The notes under the pieces were generated by a model. It was not told where the DNA came from. It ran no database searches and saw only the letters and a list, made by a program, of their open reading frames with translations. From Maribacter ulvicola (lineage in GTDB: Bacteria > Bacteroidota > Bacteroidia > Flavobacteriales > Flavobacteriaceae): DNA of 64,000 nt. Made by a program: the position numbers and the translations under genes. Shown here in pieces: positions 1 through 9,991 of the stretch. The first letter of the stretch is position 1, and every line of letters starts with the position of its first letter. The stretch spans positions 1,746,655-1,810,654 of the forward strand of contig NZ_FTMA01000001.1 in assembly GCF_900155985.1 (NCBI RefSeq). Direction: 5' to 3'.

Positions 1-338
1 TATTTGCGGTGTTTTTCTTTTGACTAAAAGGAGGATTTGGAAATTTGGTAGATCATTAAAAAATTGACCTATTCTTATTAAAGTACATCTTATAATTTAA
101 ATAAAGTATTATTAGCTGCCTATAAATATACTTTTAATAAAAATTGCATTCTTTTTTAGATCTAAACTTTAGTAATCGGTACCGTTCTCGGTAATTTAAA
201 ACGTTTCCGGTACCCTTTCCGTAAATAGTTTTCTAGTTATCACAGCTTTGGGTAACATGAATATATAAATTGTTCCAGAATTTATTATTTAACCTGTAAC
301 AAGTTAAATAGAAGAGTAATAATTAAATCAAACTAAAA
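1..338. other. Leader region of the polysaccharide utilisation locus, no gene seen
   Basis: I see no credible reading frame here on either strand. The stretch precedes the first susC and must carry its promoter. A block at 174-224 contains CGGTACCG (177-184) and CCGGTACC (207-214), whose GGTACC cores are 31 bp apart, with a CGGTAA in between and CCGTAAA just after. A partial match to the Bacteroidota -7 box, CAGCTTTG, lies near 245-252, downstream of the block. The arrangement suggests an operator cluster followed by the promoter, but this is inference. Confidence 0.4.
174..224. promoter_or_regulatory. Candidate operator cluster with repeated CGGTA boxes
   Basis: Two GGTACC palindromes with flanking C/G (177-184 and 207-214) and two further CGGTAA/CCGTAA half-boxes fall within 50 bp, with an AAACGTTT palindrome (199-206) between them. 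Spacing of the palindromes is 31 bp, about three helical turns, as expected for binding on one DNA face. LacI- and GntR-type sugar regulators use such palindromes, but no such regulator is encoded in this window. Confidence 0.3.
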
Positions 339-3300
339 ATGAAAAAAAACTATCTTTTATTAATTTTCTTTGTCTGCAGTTCATTTATATGGGCTCAGCA
401 AAGAACGGTCACCGGTGAAGTTACCGATGCCCAAGGATTACCCTTAGCTGGTGCTAACATTATTGAACAAAATACAACCAACGGTGTACAATCTGATTTT
501 GATGGCAAGTTTGCTATTAAAACCAGTGTTGGTCAAGTTTTGGTAGTTTCCTACATCGGTTTTAAATCACAAAATATTACCGTGGGTACCTCCAATACAA
601 TTAATGTAACTTTAATTGAGGATGCCGCAAGTTTAGAAGAGGTGATCGTAGTAGGTTATGGTACACAACAAAAAACCAGCCTTACCGGATCTGTTGCTAC
701 TATTGATGCAAATGAGTTAGAAAAGCAGCCCGTTCTACAAGCATCACAAGCCTTACAAGGTTTGTCACCTGGTTTAACTGCCATTCAAAGTAGTGGTCAA
801 CCTGGCTCTGATGGAGCATCTTTAAGGGTCCGTGGTGTTAATTCTATAAATAATTCAAGCAGCCCAACAATTATTATAGATGGTATAGAAGGAAGTTTAG
901 ATGGTTTAGAAATGAGTGATATTTCTAACATTTCTGTATTGAAAGATGCAGGTGCTGCTGCTATTTATGGAAATAGAGGTGCCAATGGGGTAATATTGAT
1001 AACTACCAAACGAGCAAAACTTGGTAAAGCGTCTATCTCTTATAACAGTTATGTAGGTTTTCAGAAACCAACCAATCAGCCAAAGCCTGTTGATGCATTG
1101 ACATATCTAGAAATTACAGAAGATGATGCTTTATTACAAGAGTATTTAGCCAACCCTAATGATAAAGACAACTATCCAGATACTGATTGGATCGATCTGT
1201 TGTTTTCTGAGTCTGGTTTTATGCAATCTCATAATGTAACTGTTTCTGGTGGATCTGAAGCAGTTAGAACTAGAGCTAGTTTTTCTTATCAAGAACAAGA
1301 AGGAAATATACCTAATTTTGGAACAGAGCGGTTTCAAGGTAGGATAAATACGGATTTTAAAGTATCTGACAAACTAAAAATAGGGACCGACCTTAATTTT
1401 AGAAGAACCGAAACTACATCGGCACGTGGGGGTAATGGAGTAAATGGGGCATACAGGCAGCCTGCCATTTTTCCGGCAATATATAGTGATGGTACTTTTG
1501 CGTTACCTTCTACAGGCGGTAATCCTATTTCTGATGTTAGGCAAACTGGACAGAACGTAGGTCAAGGAAATTATTTAAGGGCTTTATTGAAAGCTACCTA
1601 TAGTCCTATACCTGAACTTACTATAAGTGCAACCTATTCTCCGGAACATGCAGAATCTTATTCTACAAATTATAGCCCACAATATGAGGTAGTTGAATTT
1701 TTTGGAAGTGACCCTATTCTAAGAAGTTCAGGAACCAATAACGAAATTCAATTAACAAATGGTAATTCAAGAAGTTTTACCGATAACTTTTTTGCTACCG
1801 CACAATTTTCAAAAAATTTCAAAAAACATTATGTAAGTGTTTTGGCCGGTTATGAATTCCTTAAAAATAAGAATACCAGTTTCAATGCAACACGTTATGG
1901 GTTTGCGATATCTGGCTTAGAAGTGCTCAATGCGGGGTCAGAGGAAAATGATAGTAACTCCGGTAGTGCAGATCAATATGGTTTAGAATCTGTATTTGGG
2001 CGTTTTAATTATGCTTATGACAATAAATATTTGTTAGAATTTGTTTTACGTAGAGATGCTTCTTCCCGTTTTTCACCAGAGAATCGAACTGGAAATTTCC
2101 CAAGTATCTCTGCAGGGTGGCGTATTACCGAAGAGAACTTTATGCAAGGAGATGATTTTTTTGATAATTTAAAACTATTTGGATCATGGGGTCAATTAGG
2201 AAACCAAGTTTTGTTAGACGGTAATGGAAACCTTATTAATTTTCCATATTCGGCATTAATTTCCTTAGGCAATGGTCACTATTTAAATGAGGGTGTGGTG
2301 CAAACTGCAGCACAAAGTGTTTTGTCAAACCCAGGTATTTCTTGGGAGACTGCAGAAAAAACGAATATAGGTTTAGATTTTTCTATCTTAAATAATCGGT
2401 TAAGTGGAACAGTTGAATATTATAATAATGAAACTAATGACCTATTAGGCACACAGCAAATACCTTCTACTACTGGTCTTGGTAGCCCTCAAGCTAACAT
2501 ATTTAGTTTAAAAAATTCAGGTGTTGATCTAGATTTACAATGGGAAGATACTATAGGTGAGCATTTCAATTACTTTGTTGGAGGAAATTTTGCCACTGTT
2601 AAAAACGAAGTAACCAACCTTAATGGAGTAGATTTCATTATAAATGGAAGTAGTATAACTCAAGTAGGAGAACCATTAGGGTCTATTTATGGGTATGAGA
2701 CCGTAAGTATTTTTCAGACACAAGAAGAGATAGACGCCGCACCGGCACAATTTGGAACGCTTGAGCCTGGTGATCTTCAATATAGAGATATCAATGGACG
2801 TGATGCCAATGGAGAGCTGACAGGTGAACCTGATGGTATAATAAATAGTGATGACCGTAAAATTATTGGTAACTCGTTCCCTTCAAAAACATTTGCTTTT
2901 AATTTTGGCTTCAATTATAAAACTATCGACTTTTCTGTAAATGCCATTGGTGTTACAGATAGAGAAGTTTTTTTAACAAGAAACCTTGTACAGCCATTAT
3001 TCAATGCAGGGAATATTTTTGAATACCACCTAACACAATCTTGGACACCAGAAAATCCTAACGCAAGATTTCCCATTCTAAAGAATTATAGTGGCGCCAG
3101 TAATAACAGTGTAACCAATTCAACGTATGTGTTCGATGCTTCTTACCTAAGAATAAGAAACATCACATTAGGGTATACCGTACCCAAAGTAGCGTTAGAA
3201 AAAGTTGATTTTCTGTCAAAGGTTAGAATATATGCAACCGGACAAAATTTATTGACCTTTAATAACGATCTGCCAGATGGTATAGATGTTCTCATACCTA

Positions 3301-3368
3301 ACGGGAGCCAGGGTAATGTGTATCCTCTTACTACCTCATATACATTTGGAATAAATGTTACATTTTAA
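339..3368 (+). CDS. SusC/RagA-family TonB-dependent outer-membrane transporter
   Basis: Outer-membrane channel that imports oligosaccharides captured by its SusD partner, energised by TonB. At 1009 residues it has the usual length. It starts with a signal peptide ending at about residue 20 (WAQQ), then a carboxypeptidase-D-like domain (about 22-95, with GEVTDAQGLPLAGANI), a TonB box/plug region (EEVIVVGYGTQ, then LRVRGVNSI and the AAAIYGNRGANGVILITTK plug signature near 210) and a long beta-barrel ending in an aromatic residue (NVTF). SusD follows after 24 bases, so the pair is co-transcribed and heads the locus. Substrate is unknown. Family assignment is secure. Confidence 0.97.
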   Translation: MKKNYLLLIFFVCSSFIWAQQRTVTGEVTDAQGLPLAGANIIEQNTTNGVQSDFDGKFAIKTSVGQVLVVSYIGFKSQNITVGTSNTINVTLIEDAASLEEVIVVGYGTQQKTSLTGSVATIDANELEKQPVLQASQALQGLSPGLTAIQSSGQPGSDGASLRVRGVNSINNSSSPTIIIDGIEGSLDGLEMSDISNISVLKDAGAAAIYGNRGANGVILITTKRAKLGKASISYNSYVGFQKPTNQPKPVDALTYLEITEDDALLQEYLANPNDKDNYPDTDWIDLLFSESGFMQSHNVTVSGGSEAVRTRASFSYQEQEGNIPNFGTERFQGRINTDFKVSDKLKIGTDLNFRRTETTSARGGNGVNGAYRQPAIFPAIYSDGTFALPSTGGNPISDVRQTGQNVGQGNYLRALLKATYSPIPELTISATYSPEHAESYSTNYSPQYEVVEFFGSDPILRSSGTNNEIQLTNGNSRSFTDNFFATAQFSKNFKKHYVSVLAGYEFLKNKNTSFNATRYGFAISGLEVLNAGSEENDSNSGSADQYGLESVFGRFNYAYDNKYLLEFVLRRDASSRFSPENRTGNFPSISAGWRITEENFMQGDDFFDNLKLFGSWGQLGNQVLLDGNGNLINFPYSALISLGNGHYLNEGVVQTAAQSVLSNPGISWETAEKTNIGLDFSILNNRLSGTVEYYNNETNDLLGTQQIPSTTGLGSPQANIFSLKNSGVDLDLQWEDTIGEHFNYFVGGNFATVKNEVTNLNGVDFIINGSSITQVGEPLGSIYGYETVSIFQTQEEIDAAPAQFGTLEPGDLQYRDINGRDANGELTGEPDGIINSDDRKIIGNSFPSKTFAFNFGFNYKTIDFSVNAIGVTDREVFLTRNLVQPLFNAGNIFEYHLTQSWTPENPNARFPILKNYSGASNNSVTNSTYVFDASYLRIRNITLGYTVPKVALEKVDFLSKVRIYATGQNLLTFNNDLPDGIDVLIPNGSQGNVYPLTTSYTFGINVTF

Positions 3369-3392
3369 TTATAAAATCTTAAAAGATATATC

Positions 3393-5180
3393 ATGAAAAA
3401 CATAATAAAGATATTTACAGGTTTAATACTTGTAACCATGGTGTCTTCCTGTTCAGAAGATGTGCTCGACTTAGAGCCGTTGGGTAATTCAACAGAATCA
3501 ACATTTTTTTCTGATGCCGGGCAGATTAATTTAGCACTAAATGGACTTTACGGTGTATTTGCATCACCTTCAGTAGAAGGTTTGCCTCAGTCAGTATTTA
3601 TGGAAAATATGTTGACCGATAATGCTCTCTATAGGCTTACTGATGATAATGATGGTCTAAGGGCCTTAAGTAATAGTTCGCAAACTCCTAGCAGTGGTTT
3701 TGGAGGACCTTATCGCAATTATTATGTTGCCATTGGGCGTGCCAACAATTTAATAAACAATATGGAGAAATCCATAGATTTGATTGAGCCGGCGGTATTT
3801 AATGATATTAAAGCACAAGCTTTAGCATTGAGGGCCTTTGCATATCATAATCTTACAGAATATTATGGAGATGTTCCGTACATTGATTTTTTGCCAAAAG
3901 ATCCTCTAGAGGCTTTTATTCCTCGGAGCTCAAAGGCTACTATCGTACAGAATATATATAATGATTTGGATGAGGCGGCAAGCTTAATAGATGTAAGCGC
4001 TTCTGGAAACGAACGTATTACCTTAGCTACAGTTTACGGCATTAAGGCAAGAACGGCTTTGTATAATAAAGAGTTTGCTATTGCATTGCAAGCAGCAGAT
4101 AAATCATTGAGTGCCGCAGCAAGTCAAGGAGCCACTTTATATGAAAATTATGAAGAACTTTTTACAATAAATGGCGAAGACGCAAACGAAATTTTATTTA
4201 AAATACCTTATGAAGAAGACTTTAGAGGTAATAGTTTTCCTTTGAGATATGGGTACCGTTTTGGAAGCCTTTTTAGTCAGGCTTTGCCAACACAGAATCT
4301 AGTGGATGCATATCCTACAGCCAATGGGCTTCCTATAGACGAAGATCCTTCATATGATCCTAAAGATCCATGGTCAAATAGAGATCCGCGTTTAAGAGCA
4401 TCTATAGTTATACCACAAGACTTATGGGGCGGTTATATACATGAGTCGCATAGAGATAGTTTAGAAACCACCCGTTTTGTGGATGGTGTTGCTACCCGTG
4501 TGGTTAATGAGAATTCTCGTTCAGCACAATGGCCAGCTGGTCTATCAGGTTATTTATGGAGAAAATATACGCATGTAGAACAAGCTGAACAGAATATTGG
4601 CTCTGGCTTTATTGATTTTAGTTTAATGCGTCTAGGTGAAATCTACCTTATTAAAGCTGAAGCTGAAATTGAAACTTCTGGTAATTTAGATGCTGCTCGT
4701 CAAGCATTAAATAAATTACGAGAGCGCGCATGGGCAGGTAATGCATTTCCTGAAATTACCGAATCTAGTCAAGAGGGTTTAAGAAAGATATTGCGTATGG
4801 AAAGAAGAATTGAATTGGCAAGTGAAGGCTTCCGTTATTTTGATATGCTTAGATGGGGTATTGCAGAGAAGGTGAGGCAAGAGCCTCTTATTGGACGTGT
4901 TTTAGATCTTCCAAGTGCCACAGCTGCTTCTATACCAAATATTGATGAGGACGGCGTAGTAACATATGCTGATAGATCTGAGTATGATGATTGGCGATCA
5001 ATTCTTGTTGATGGGGTAGTGGACCCAGCGGGCTATGAATCTAGATTATTTGGTAATTGGCAAAATGCCCAAGAAAGAAACTTTACCGCTCCTAGAGATT
5101 ATTTGTTTCCTATTCCACAAAGCGAGATCGATCTTTATACAAGTGAAGGTTTTGAATTAAGTCAAAACCCAGGATATTAG
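3393..5180 (+). CDS. SusD/RagB-family glycan-binding lipoprotein
   Basis: Surface lipoprotein that binds the target glycan and closes the SusC channel. The signal peptide ends in a lipobox (VSSC, Cys at about residue 20) followed by SEDVLDLEP, the typical SusD start. The N-terminal SusD-like part contains TPR-like helices (ALRAFAYHNLTEYYGDVPY near 148), and the C-terminal RagB part carries LMRLGEIYLIKAEAE and RRIELASEGFRYFDMLRWG, both family signatures. Length of 595 residues is normal. A hairpin follows at 5213-5240, which may set the dose of the downstream enzymes. The substrate cannot be deduced. Confidence 0.97.
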   Translation: MKNIIKIFTGLILVTMVSSCSEDVLDLEPLGNSTESTFFSDAGQINLALNGLYGVFASPSVEGLPQSVFMENMLTDNALYRLTDDNDGLRALSNSSQTPSSGFGGPYRNYYVAIGRANNLINNMEKSIDLIEPAVFNDIKAQALALRAFAYHNLTEYYGDVPYIDFLPKDPLEAFIPRSSKATIVQNIYNDLDEAASLIDVSASGNERITLATVYGIKARTALYNKEFAIALQAADKSLSAAASQGATLYENYEELFTINGEDANEILFKIPYEEDFRGNSFPLRYGYRFGSLFSQALPTQNLVDAYPTANGLPIDEDPSYDPKDPWSNRDPRLRASIVIPQDLWGGYIHESHRDSLETTRFVDGVATRVVNENSRSAQWPAGLSGYLWRKYTHVEQAEQNIGSGFIDFSLMRLGEIYLIKAEAEIETSGNLDAARQALNKLRERAWAGNAFPEITESSQEGLRKILRMERRIELASEGFRYFDMLRWGIAEKVRQEPLIGRVLDLPSATAASIPNIDEDGVVTYADRSEYDDWRSILVDGVVDPAGYESRLFGNWQNAQERNFTAPRDYLFPIPQSEIDLYTSEGFELSQNPGY

Positions 5181-5212
5181 TGAACGTAGTTGTTAGTTAG
5201 ATTTAGGTTAGT

Positions 5213-5240
5213 AAGGGGACCTTTGCAGTGGGTCCCTTTT
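5213..5240 (+). terminator. Hairpin with T-run after susD
   Basis: GGGACC pairs with GGTCCC, extended by one G-T and two A-T pairs, followed by TTTT. It lies between susD and the first glycosidase gene on the same strand, so it may be a partial terminator that lowers transcription of the enzyme genes relative to susCD. Confidence 0.55.
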
Positions 5241-5279
5241 CTAGTCTTTCCATAATTTTAATTCAAATTGATCAAAGTC

Positions 5280-6248
5280 ATGTATACTATGTATTGTAAA
5301 ATATTTAAAATAGGATCACTTCTAGTTTTACTAGGATTTCTTGGTCAATGCAAACATGAAAAAAAAGAAAATCTGTTAATAAAGGATGCTAATAAAGCTT
5401 TAACGGTTTTAGATTCCATTTCGATAGGCAAAGAATTTACGTTATACAAATTACCTTATGCCTATGACCACACCATAATTTTTAATTCACGTTCCAATAA
5501 ATGGCATTTATACGGAATTATAGCAGACAATAAAGAATTTATACATTTAACCGCAGATTCTTTAACCCAAATAGGTTGGGAAAAACAAGAATCTTTTAGG
5601 TACAAGGGACAAGAAATATGGGCTCCACATATTATAGAACATAAAGATACTTACTATATGTACTATACCAGTATAGGTGAACCCCGTCAAATAAGATATG
5701 CAATTTCCAAAGATTTATACAATTGGGAGCATCCACAAGATGAGCCGCTATTTGCATATGCAAACGAGTATACCGATAATCAAAAAAATAAGGATCCTAT
5801 GGTGTTTAAAAACGGTAATCAATGGATCATGTACTTCAGTATGCTGAAAGATGATAAACATTGGGTAGTTGGCTATAGTACAAGTAATGATCTAATACAT
5901 TGGGATGGTCCTAAAATTTGTTTCGATGAACAAACCGAAAACCCAGGGGTAGAATCGCCCTTTGTTGTACAACGTGGAGAGTATTATTATCTGACCCTAT
6001 CGGCAAGACCTACCTGGCCACATGGAGGTCAGGATATTTTTAGAAGTAAATCTCCTTTTTCATGGAAGACCACAGATTTGGTTAAGCGCATTAATCCATG
6101 GCATGCCGCAGAAATAGTGAGAGATTTAGATGGAAAATGGTATTACTCTAGATCATCTGGTAATGAAAGTGATTTTAGAATGGCAGAATTGTTTTGGAAC
6201 GATGGTCTAGATGATGAGGAAACCTCTATGCCAATACCTAATCAATAA
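5280..6248 (+). CDS. Five-bladed beta-propeller glycosidase lipoprotein (GH43/GH32-like)
   Basis: Probable periplasmic or surface glycosidase of the furanosidase superfamily (GH43, GH32 and relatives). A lipoprotein signal ends in LGQC. The repeated blade pattern is visible: IWAPHIIEHKDTYYMYYTS, then KDPMVFKNGNQWIMYFSM (resembling the RDP motif of GH32), then ESPFVVQRGEYYYLTLSA and AEIVRDLDGKWYYSR. The acidic residues in KDP and ESP are candidate transition-state stabiliser and acid; the nucleophile is not obvious. About 322 residues is usual for a single propeller. A TTG at 5268 lies in frame, but ATG 5280 (or 5289) gives a better signal peptide. Specific family and substrate are uncertain. 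Confidence 0.8.
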   Translation: MYTMYCKIFKIGSLLVLLGFLGQCKHEKKENLLIKDANKALTVLDSISIGKEFTLYKLPYAYDHTIIFNSRSNKWHLYGIIADNKEFIHLTADSLTQIGWEKQESFRYKGQEIWAPHIIEHKDTYYMYYTSIGEPRQIRYAISKDLYNWEHPQDEPLFAYANEYTDNQKNKDPMVFKNGNQWIMYFSMLKDDKHWVVGYSTSNDLIHWDGPKICFDEQTENPGVESPFVVQRGEYYYLTLSARPTWPHGGQDIFRSKSPFSWKTTDLVKRINPWHAAEIVRDLDGKWYYSRSSGNESDFRMAELFWNDGLDDEETSMPIPNQ

Positions 6249-6335
6249 AAGTTTAAATAAAGAAGACACAGTTATAAATACCAATAGTGAATGTTATTTT
6301 ATACAAAGGCATGTAGAATATCTAAAATAAGAAGA

Positions 6336-8546
6336 ATGAATTATATAAAAGGGATATTTTTTTTGAGCATTATTTTTTTAAGTCTTATCAACTTAAGTTG
6401 TAAAACGCAAGAAGATAAAGGGTATATATATATTAATGACGGTATTAATGTTTTAAAAATTAATACCTCAACATTTCAATTTCAGTTTGAAAATTTAGAT
6501 AAAGAGATACTGGTGCCAGGTACAAGTTCTACCGGGCTGTTAATTAATGGGGACGCCATAACATCTTCATCTTTAATAAAAAGTACGAATTCTGAAAATT
6601 CAGTTTTCAAAGTCACTAATTCAAATGGGGAAAATGCTCAAGTTACGATAACCTTTAAAGAAGGTATTGTAAAATTTGTAATACTACCCGAGACTAAAAA
6701 GGAGTCGGATATTGTTTTGCGTTTAGGTGCAATGCCCGTTGCTCATGGTTTGGGTGATGCAGGTGCTTTTAGGGAGTCTTTTAATTTACTTGAAAATAAA
6801 AATAAAAAATATGCCATTGAAAATAACGGTGGCGGGCAACGTTGGTCAAGTTCTTTTACTATTTTTCCTCCAAACAATTTTGCCGGAGTTTTTTTTGATA
6901 AAGGAAAAAAAATAGTAACCCTTAATGAAGAAGAATATGCAATGCACATTACCAAAAAAGGTACTGCAACTTTCTACTATTTCTTAGGAACGTTAAAAAC
7001 AATTTACGCTAACTATAAAAAAGTACGTGAAATTGAAGGTTATGACGATGTAAAACCAAAATCCAGATTGTTTGAATTAGGATGGGAATCTTGGGATGCA
7101 TTAGGGTGGAATACAAATCAGAAAACAGTTCAGGAGATTCTTGAAAAATTTCAGCAAAACAATTATCCAATTCGCTGGGCGGTTACTGGGTCAGGTTTTT
7201 GGGATCAAGGGGGTACTACTACCAGTTTTGGAAAATGGGGAAAGAAATTCTCAAATCCATCAAATTTAAAAACTTGGATGCACGGAAAGGATATAAAATG
7301 GATGATCGGACTCAGAACCAATCTTATACCTGAGGGTGGACCATATTATCCGGCAACATTAAAACGTGATAAAAACCTGGTGGTAAATTCTTTTTATGGA
7401 AATGAACTTACCTCGTTTGCTAAAGAACAGGGGTATCTGGTGACCGACAAAAATGGGGCGGTCGTAGATTATACTTCTTCCATATTCCCTATAGTGCCAA
7501 GTAATTTATTGAACGGCAGCGCCCCTGGAGCAGCACAATGGTATCAACAACAATATGCAAAATGGGGAGTGGATGGCATTAAAGAAGATACCATGATGGA
7601 CTTGGATTCACTAACCAATATATTTAATGCTCCTATTACGGAAATAGCAAAAAAAGGAGGTTTGGTCATGGCTAGAAACGGTGAATTTTCTTCTCCGGGA
7701 ACGCTCTTAAGAATTAATGATACAGGAGTAGGTGATTTGCATAAAAGGTTACCTATAAACTATTTTCAATATGCGGCAAGTGGTTTTCCTAATGTATATT
7801 CTGATGTGGCAGGGGTACATAATATGCATAATATAAAAGATGTAGATAGAAATATAAGACATACATGGTTGTTGTCACTTACCGCAGGTCTTGCAGTTGG
7901 TGCATATCCTGAAAAATGGACAGATAATAAAAGAGAAATATTCAAAAAAGCGATAGACTTTCATTATAAGTTAGCACCATATATGTTCAATGAAGCCATG
8001 GAAGGGTACCGATCTGGTTACCCGCAAACATTAACACCAATGACCATAGCTTACCCAAATGATCCACGTGTAGCCAAACTTCAGAACTATCAATGGATGA
8101 TTGGAGAATCTATTTTGGCAGCACCTTTATTGAAGAACTATAAGTCCGGTAAAATGGATGTATACTTGCCAGAAGGAGATTGGTTTGATTATGAAACAGG
8201 TGAAAAATATCAAGGGCCTGTAATGTTAAGTGATTATCAAATACCGTTAGAAAAGACACCTTGTTTTATTGGTGGTAAAGGAATTATTGTACTTAGAGAT
8301 GTTAAGAGTTCTCTTTTACAAGCTAAAATCTACCCCATAGCTAAACAAGAAACCCTCTATACATTTGGCTACCCAGATGAGCAATCAACCAGTAAAATAA
8401 GATATAAAAAATGGAGCGCTAATGATGAAATTAGTGTAATAGATGTGACGTTGAATAAGCAAATTGCATTTAAAAAAGACAGGGAAAATGGAAGTATTAG
8501 TTTTATTATAATACCAAATCACAATTATAAAGTACAATTAAATTAA
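6336..8546 (+). CDS. GH31-family glycoside hydrolase lipoprotein
   Basis: Retaining alpha-glycosidase of family GH31 (alpha-glucosidase/galactosidase/xylosidase group). An in-frame ATG exists at 6291, but ATG 6336 starts directly with a lipoprotein signal ending in LSC, so I prefer it. Counting from 6291: N-terminal beta-sandwich to about 250, the (beta/alpha)8 barrel to about 580, C-terminal sheet domains after that. Barrel landmarks are FELGWESWDALGW (near 261), WAVTGSGFWDQGG (near 297), GVDGIKEDTMMD with the likely nucleophile Asp433, and RINDTGVGD (near 474) in the acid/base region. Linkage specificity cannot be read. It lies 87 bases after the first propeller glycosidase, in the same operon. 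Confidence 0.88.
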   Translation: MNYIKGIFFLSIIFLSLINLSCKTQEDKGYIYINDGINVLKINTSTFQFQFENLDKEILVPGTSSTGLLINGDAITSSSLIKSTNSENSVFKVTNSNGENAQVTITFKEGIVKFVILPETKKESDIVLRLGAMPVAHGLGDAGAFRESFNLLENKNKKYAIENNGGGQRWSSSFTIFPPNNFAGVFFDKGKKIVTLNEEEYAMHITKKGTATFYYFLGTLKTIYANYKKVREIEGYDDVKPKSRLFELGWESWDALGWNTNQKTVQEILEKFQQNNYPIRWAVTGSGFWDQGGTTTSFGKWGKKFSNPSNLKTWMHGKDIKWMIGLRTNLIPEGGPYYPATLKRDKNLVVNSFYGNELTSFAKEQGYLVTDKNGAVVDYTSSIFPIVPSNLLNGSAPGAAQWYQQQYAKWGVDGIKEDTMMDLDSLTNIFNAPITEIAKKGGLVMARNGEFSSPGTLLRINDTGVGDLHKRLPINYFQYAASGFPNVYSDVAGVHNMHNIKDVDRNIRHTWLLSLTAGLAVGAYPEKWTDNKREIFKKAIDFHYKLAPYMFNEAMEGYRSGYPQTLTPMTIAYPNDPRVAKLQNYQWMIGESILAAPLLKNYKSGKMDVYLPEGDWFDYETGEKYQGPVMLSDYQIPLEKTPCFIGGKGIIVLRDVKSSLLQAKIYPIAKQETLYTFGYPDEQSTSKIRYKKWSANDEISVIDVTLNKQIAFKKDRENGSISFIIIPNHNYKVQLN

Positions 8547-8553
8547 TAGGATA

Positions 8554-8883
8554 ATGGGCATGAAGGTATTGATCAATTTTTTGTTTGTCGCAACTATTGT
8601 AGCATTTCAACAATATAAAGGAAATGACCAAACTGAGTTTGTTATTGAAAATGCATCACTATCTAGAACTGTAAAGAATAGTAATGGTAAGCTTCATAGA
8701 AGTAAAATAGTCAACAAAATAAATGGTCAAGAATTAGTTTTTCAGGGAAATGAAGAGTTCAGGATTCGTATATATAAAGGAACTCATATAGAGTGGTCAG
8801 ATGTACAGCTTACTTCAAACGATTTTTCTTTTGTTCGTGTATTAAAAAATGATGGCGATATCAAAAAATATCTAATCCACTAA
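8554..8883 (+). CDS. Short secreted protein resembling an isolated N-terminal domain of a glycosidase
   Basis: The 109-residue product begins with a hydrophobic signal-like stretch (VLINFLFVATIVAF) and continues as a small beta-rich segment (FVIENASLSRTVKN, KIVNKINGQELVF, EEFRIRIYKGTHIEW). From memory this resembles the N-terminal beta-sandwich that precedes the barrel in large GH36-type and related glycosidases; I cannot verify it. No barrel follows: a stop occurs at 8881-8883 and the next gene has its own signal peptide 10 bases later. It may be the remnant of a deleted enzyme or a stand-alone domain. The gap of 7 bases from the GH31 gene indicates co-transcription. ATG 8560 is an alternative start. 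Confidence 0.55.
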   Translation: MGMKVLINFLFVATIVAFQQYKGNDQTEFVIENASLSRTVKNSNGKLHRSKIVNKINGQELVFQGNEEFRIRIYKGTHIEWSDVQLTSNDFSFVRVLKNDGDIKKYLIH

Positions 8884-8893
8884 ATGAAATCTT

Positions 8894-9991
8894 ATGAAGA
8901 AAAGACCTTATACTAATATAGCATTGATTATCATTTTTACAATACTAATAAGCTGTAAGACAGAAAATAAAAAAGCTATTGAGAAAACTGTTGAGATAAC
9001 GGATTTTTCAAAATTGTTACAACCTGTACCGCTACACTCTAAGGTAGTGGAAGATGGGTATTATGTATGGGGTGGATCGGTAGTTAAAGGCAAAGATGGG
9101 TTATACCACATGTATTATTCCAGATGGCTTAAAGAATATGGTTTTGATGCTTGGGTAACCCATTCAGAAATAGCTCATGCCACTTCTGAAAATGCAGCAG
9201 GTCCGTTTAAATTTAAAGAAGTTGCTTTGCCTATTAGAGGCGCTGAATTTTGGGACGGACTAACGACCCATAATCCAACTATTCATAGGTTTAATGATAA
9301 ATACTATCTGTACTATATGGGAACTACCGGTGATGGAAAAGTTAGTACCAATGGCCTAAACTTTATGCACCGCAACAATCAGCGAATAGGAATGGCTTGG
9401 GCAGATGACCCCAGCGGACCATGGCATAGATCGGAGAGCCCTATAATTGATGTGTCACAAGACAAACAAGCCTATGATGCACTTATGGTCAGTAATCCAT
9501 CGGTCAGTAAAATGAAAGACGGTAAAATCTTAATGATATATAAAGCCGTAGCAAAACATAAAAAAATGCCATTTGGTGGCCCTGTAACCCATTTAGCAGC
9601 CATTGCAGATAGCCCAGAAGGTCCTTTCAATAAAAAAACACAACTTATTTTCTATAAAGAAGGAGAAGCATTCCCGGCCGAGGATCCTTATATATGGTAT
9701 GAAAAAAAAGATAATAGGTACTATGCAATTGTGAAAGATATGACAGGAACTTTTACAAACCAAGGTATGTCGTTGGCTTTGTTTACCTCTATGAATGGTT
9801 TAGACTGGAAGCCTGCAAAAAACGCTTTGGTTACCAAGAGAGAGATAGAATGGGCTAATGGAGAATTAGAAAAAGTAGGTAGGCTGGAAAGACCTCAGTT
9901 ACTGATAGAAAATAATCAACCTGCGATGCTTTATTGTGCCGTTCAAGTTAATGGAAATACCTTTAACGTTCATATTCCTTTAAAAAAATGA
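8894..9991 (+). CDS. Second beta-propeller glycosidase-like lipoprotein
   Basis: Lipoprotein (signal ending in LISC, Cys at about residue 21) with five-bladed propeller repeats of the GH43/GH32/GH117/GH130 fold: VVKGKDGLYHMYYSR, PTIHRFNDKYYLYYMGT, NPSVSKMKDGKILMIYKA, AEDPYIWYEKKDNRYYAIV, RPQLLIENNQPAMLYCAV. HNPTIHR, SNPSV and AEDPYI are blade-entry acidic/polar motifs that could hold catalytic residues. At 365 residues it is a single-domain enzyme. It is not closely similar to the propeller protein at 5280, so the two probably act on different linkages. Exact GH family is not assignable by eye. Confidence 0.75.
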   Translation: MKKRPYTNIALIIIFTILISCKTENKKAIEKTVEITDFSKLLQPVPLHSKVVEDGYYVWGGSVVKGKDGLYHMYYSRWLKEYGFDAWVTHSEIAHATSENAAGPFKFKEVALPIRGAEFWDGLTTHNPTIHRFNDKYYLYYMGTTGDGKVSTNGLNFMHRNNQRIGMAWADDPSGPWHRSESPIIDVSQDKQAYDALMVSNPSVSKMKDGKILMIYKAVAKHKKMPFGGPVTHLAAIADSPEGPFNKKTQLIFYKEGEAFPAEDPYIWYEKKDNRYYAIVKDMTGTFTNQGMSLALFTSMNGLDWKPAKNALVTKREIEWANGELEKVGRLERPQLLIENNQPAMLYCAVQVNGNTFNVHIPLKK

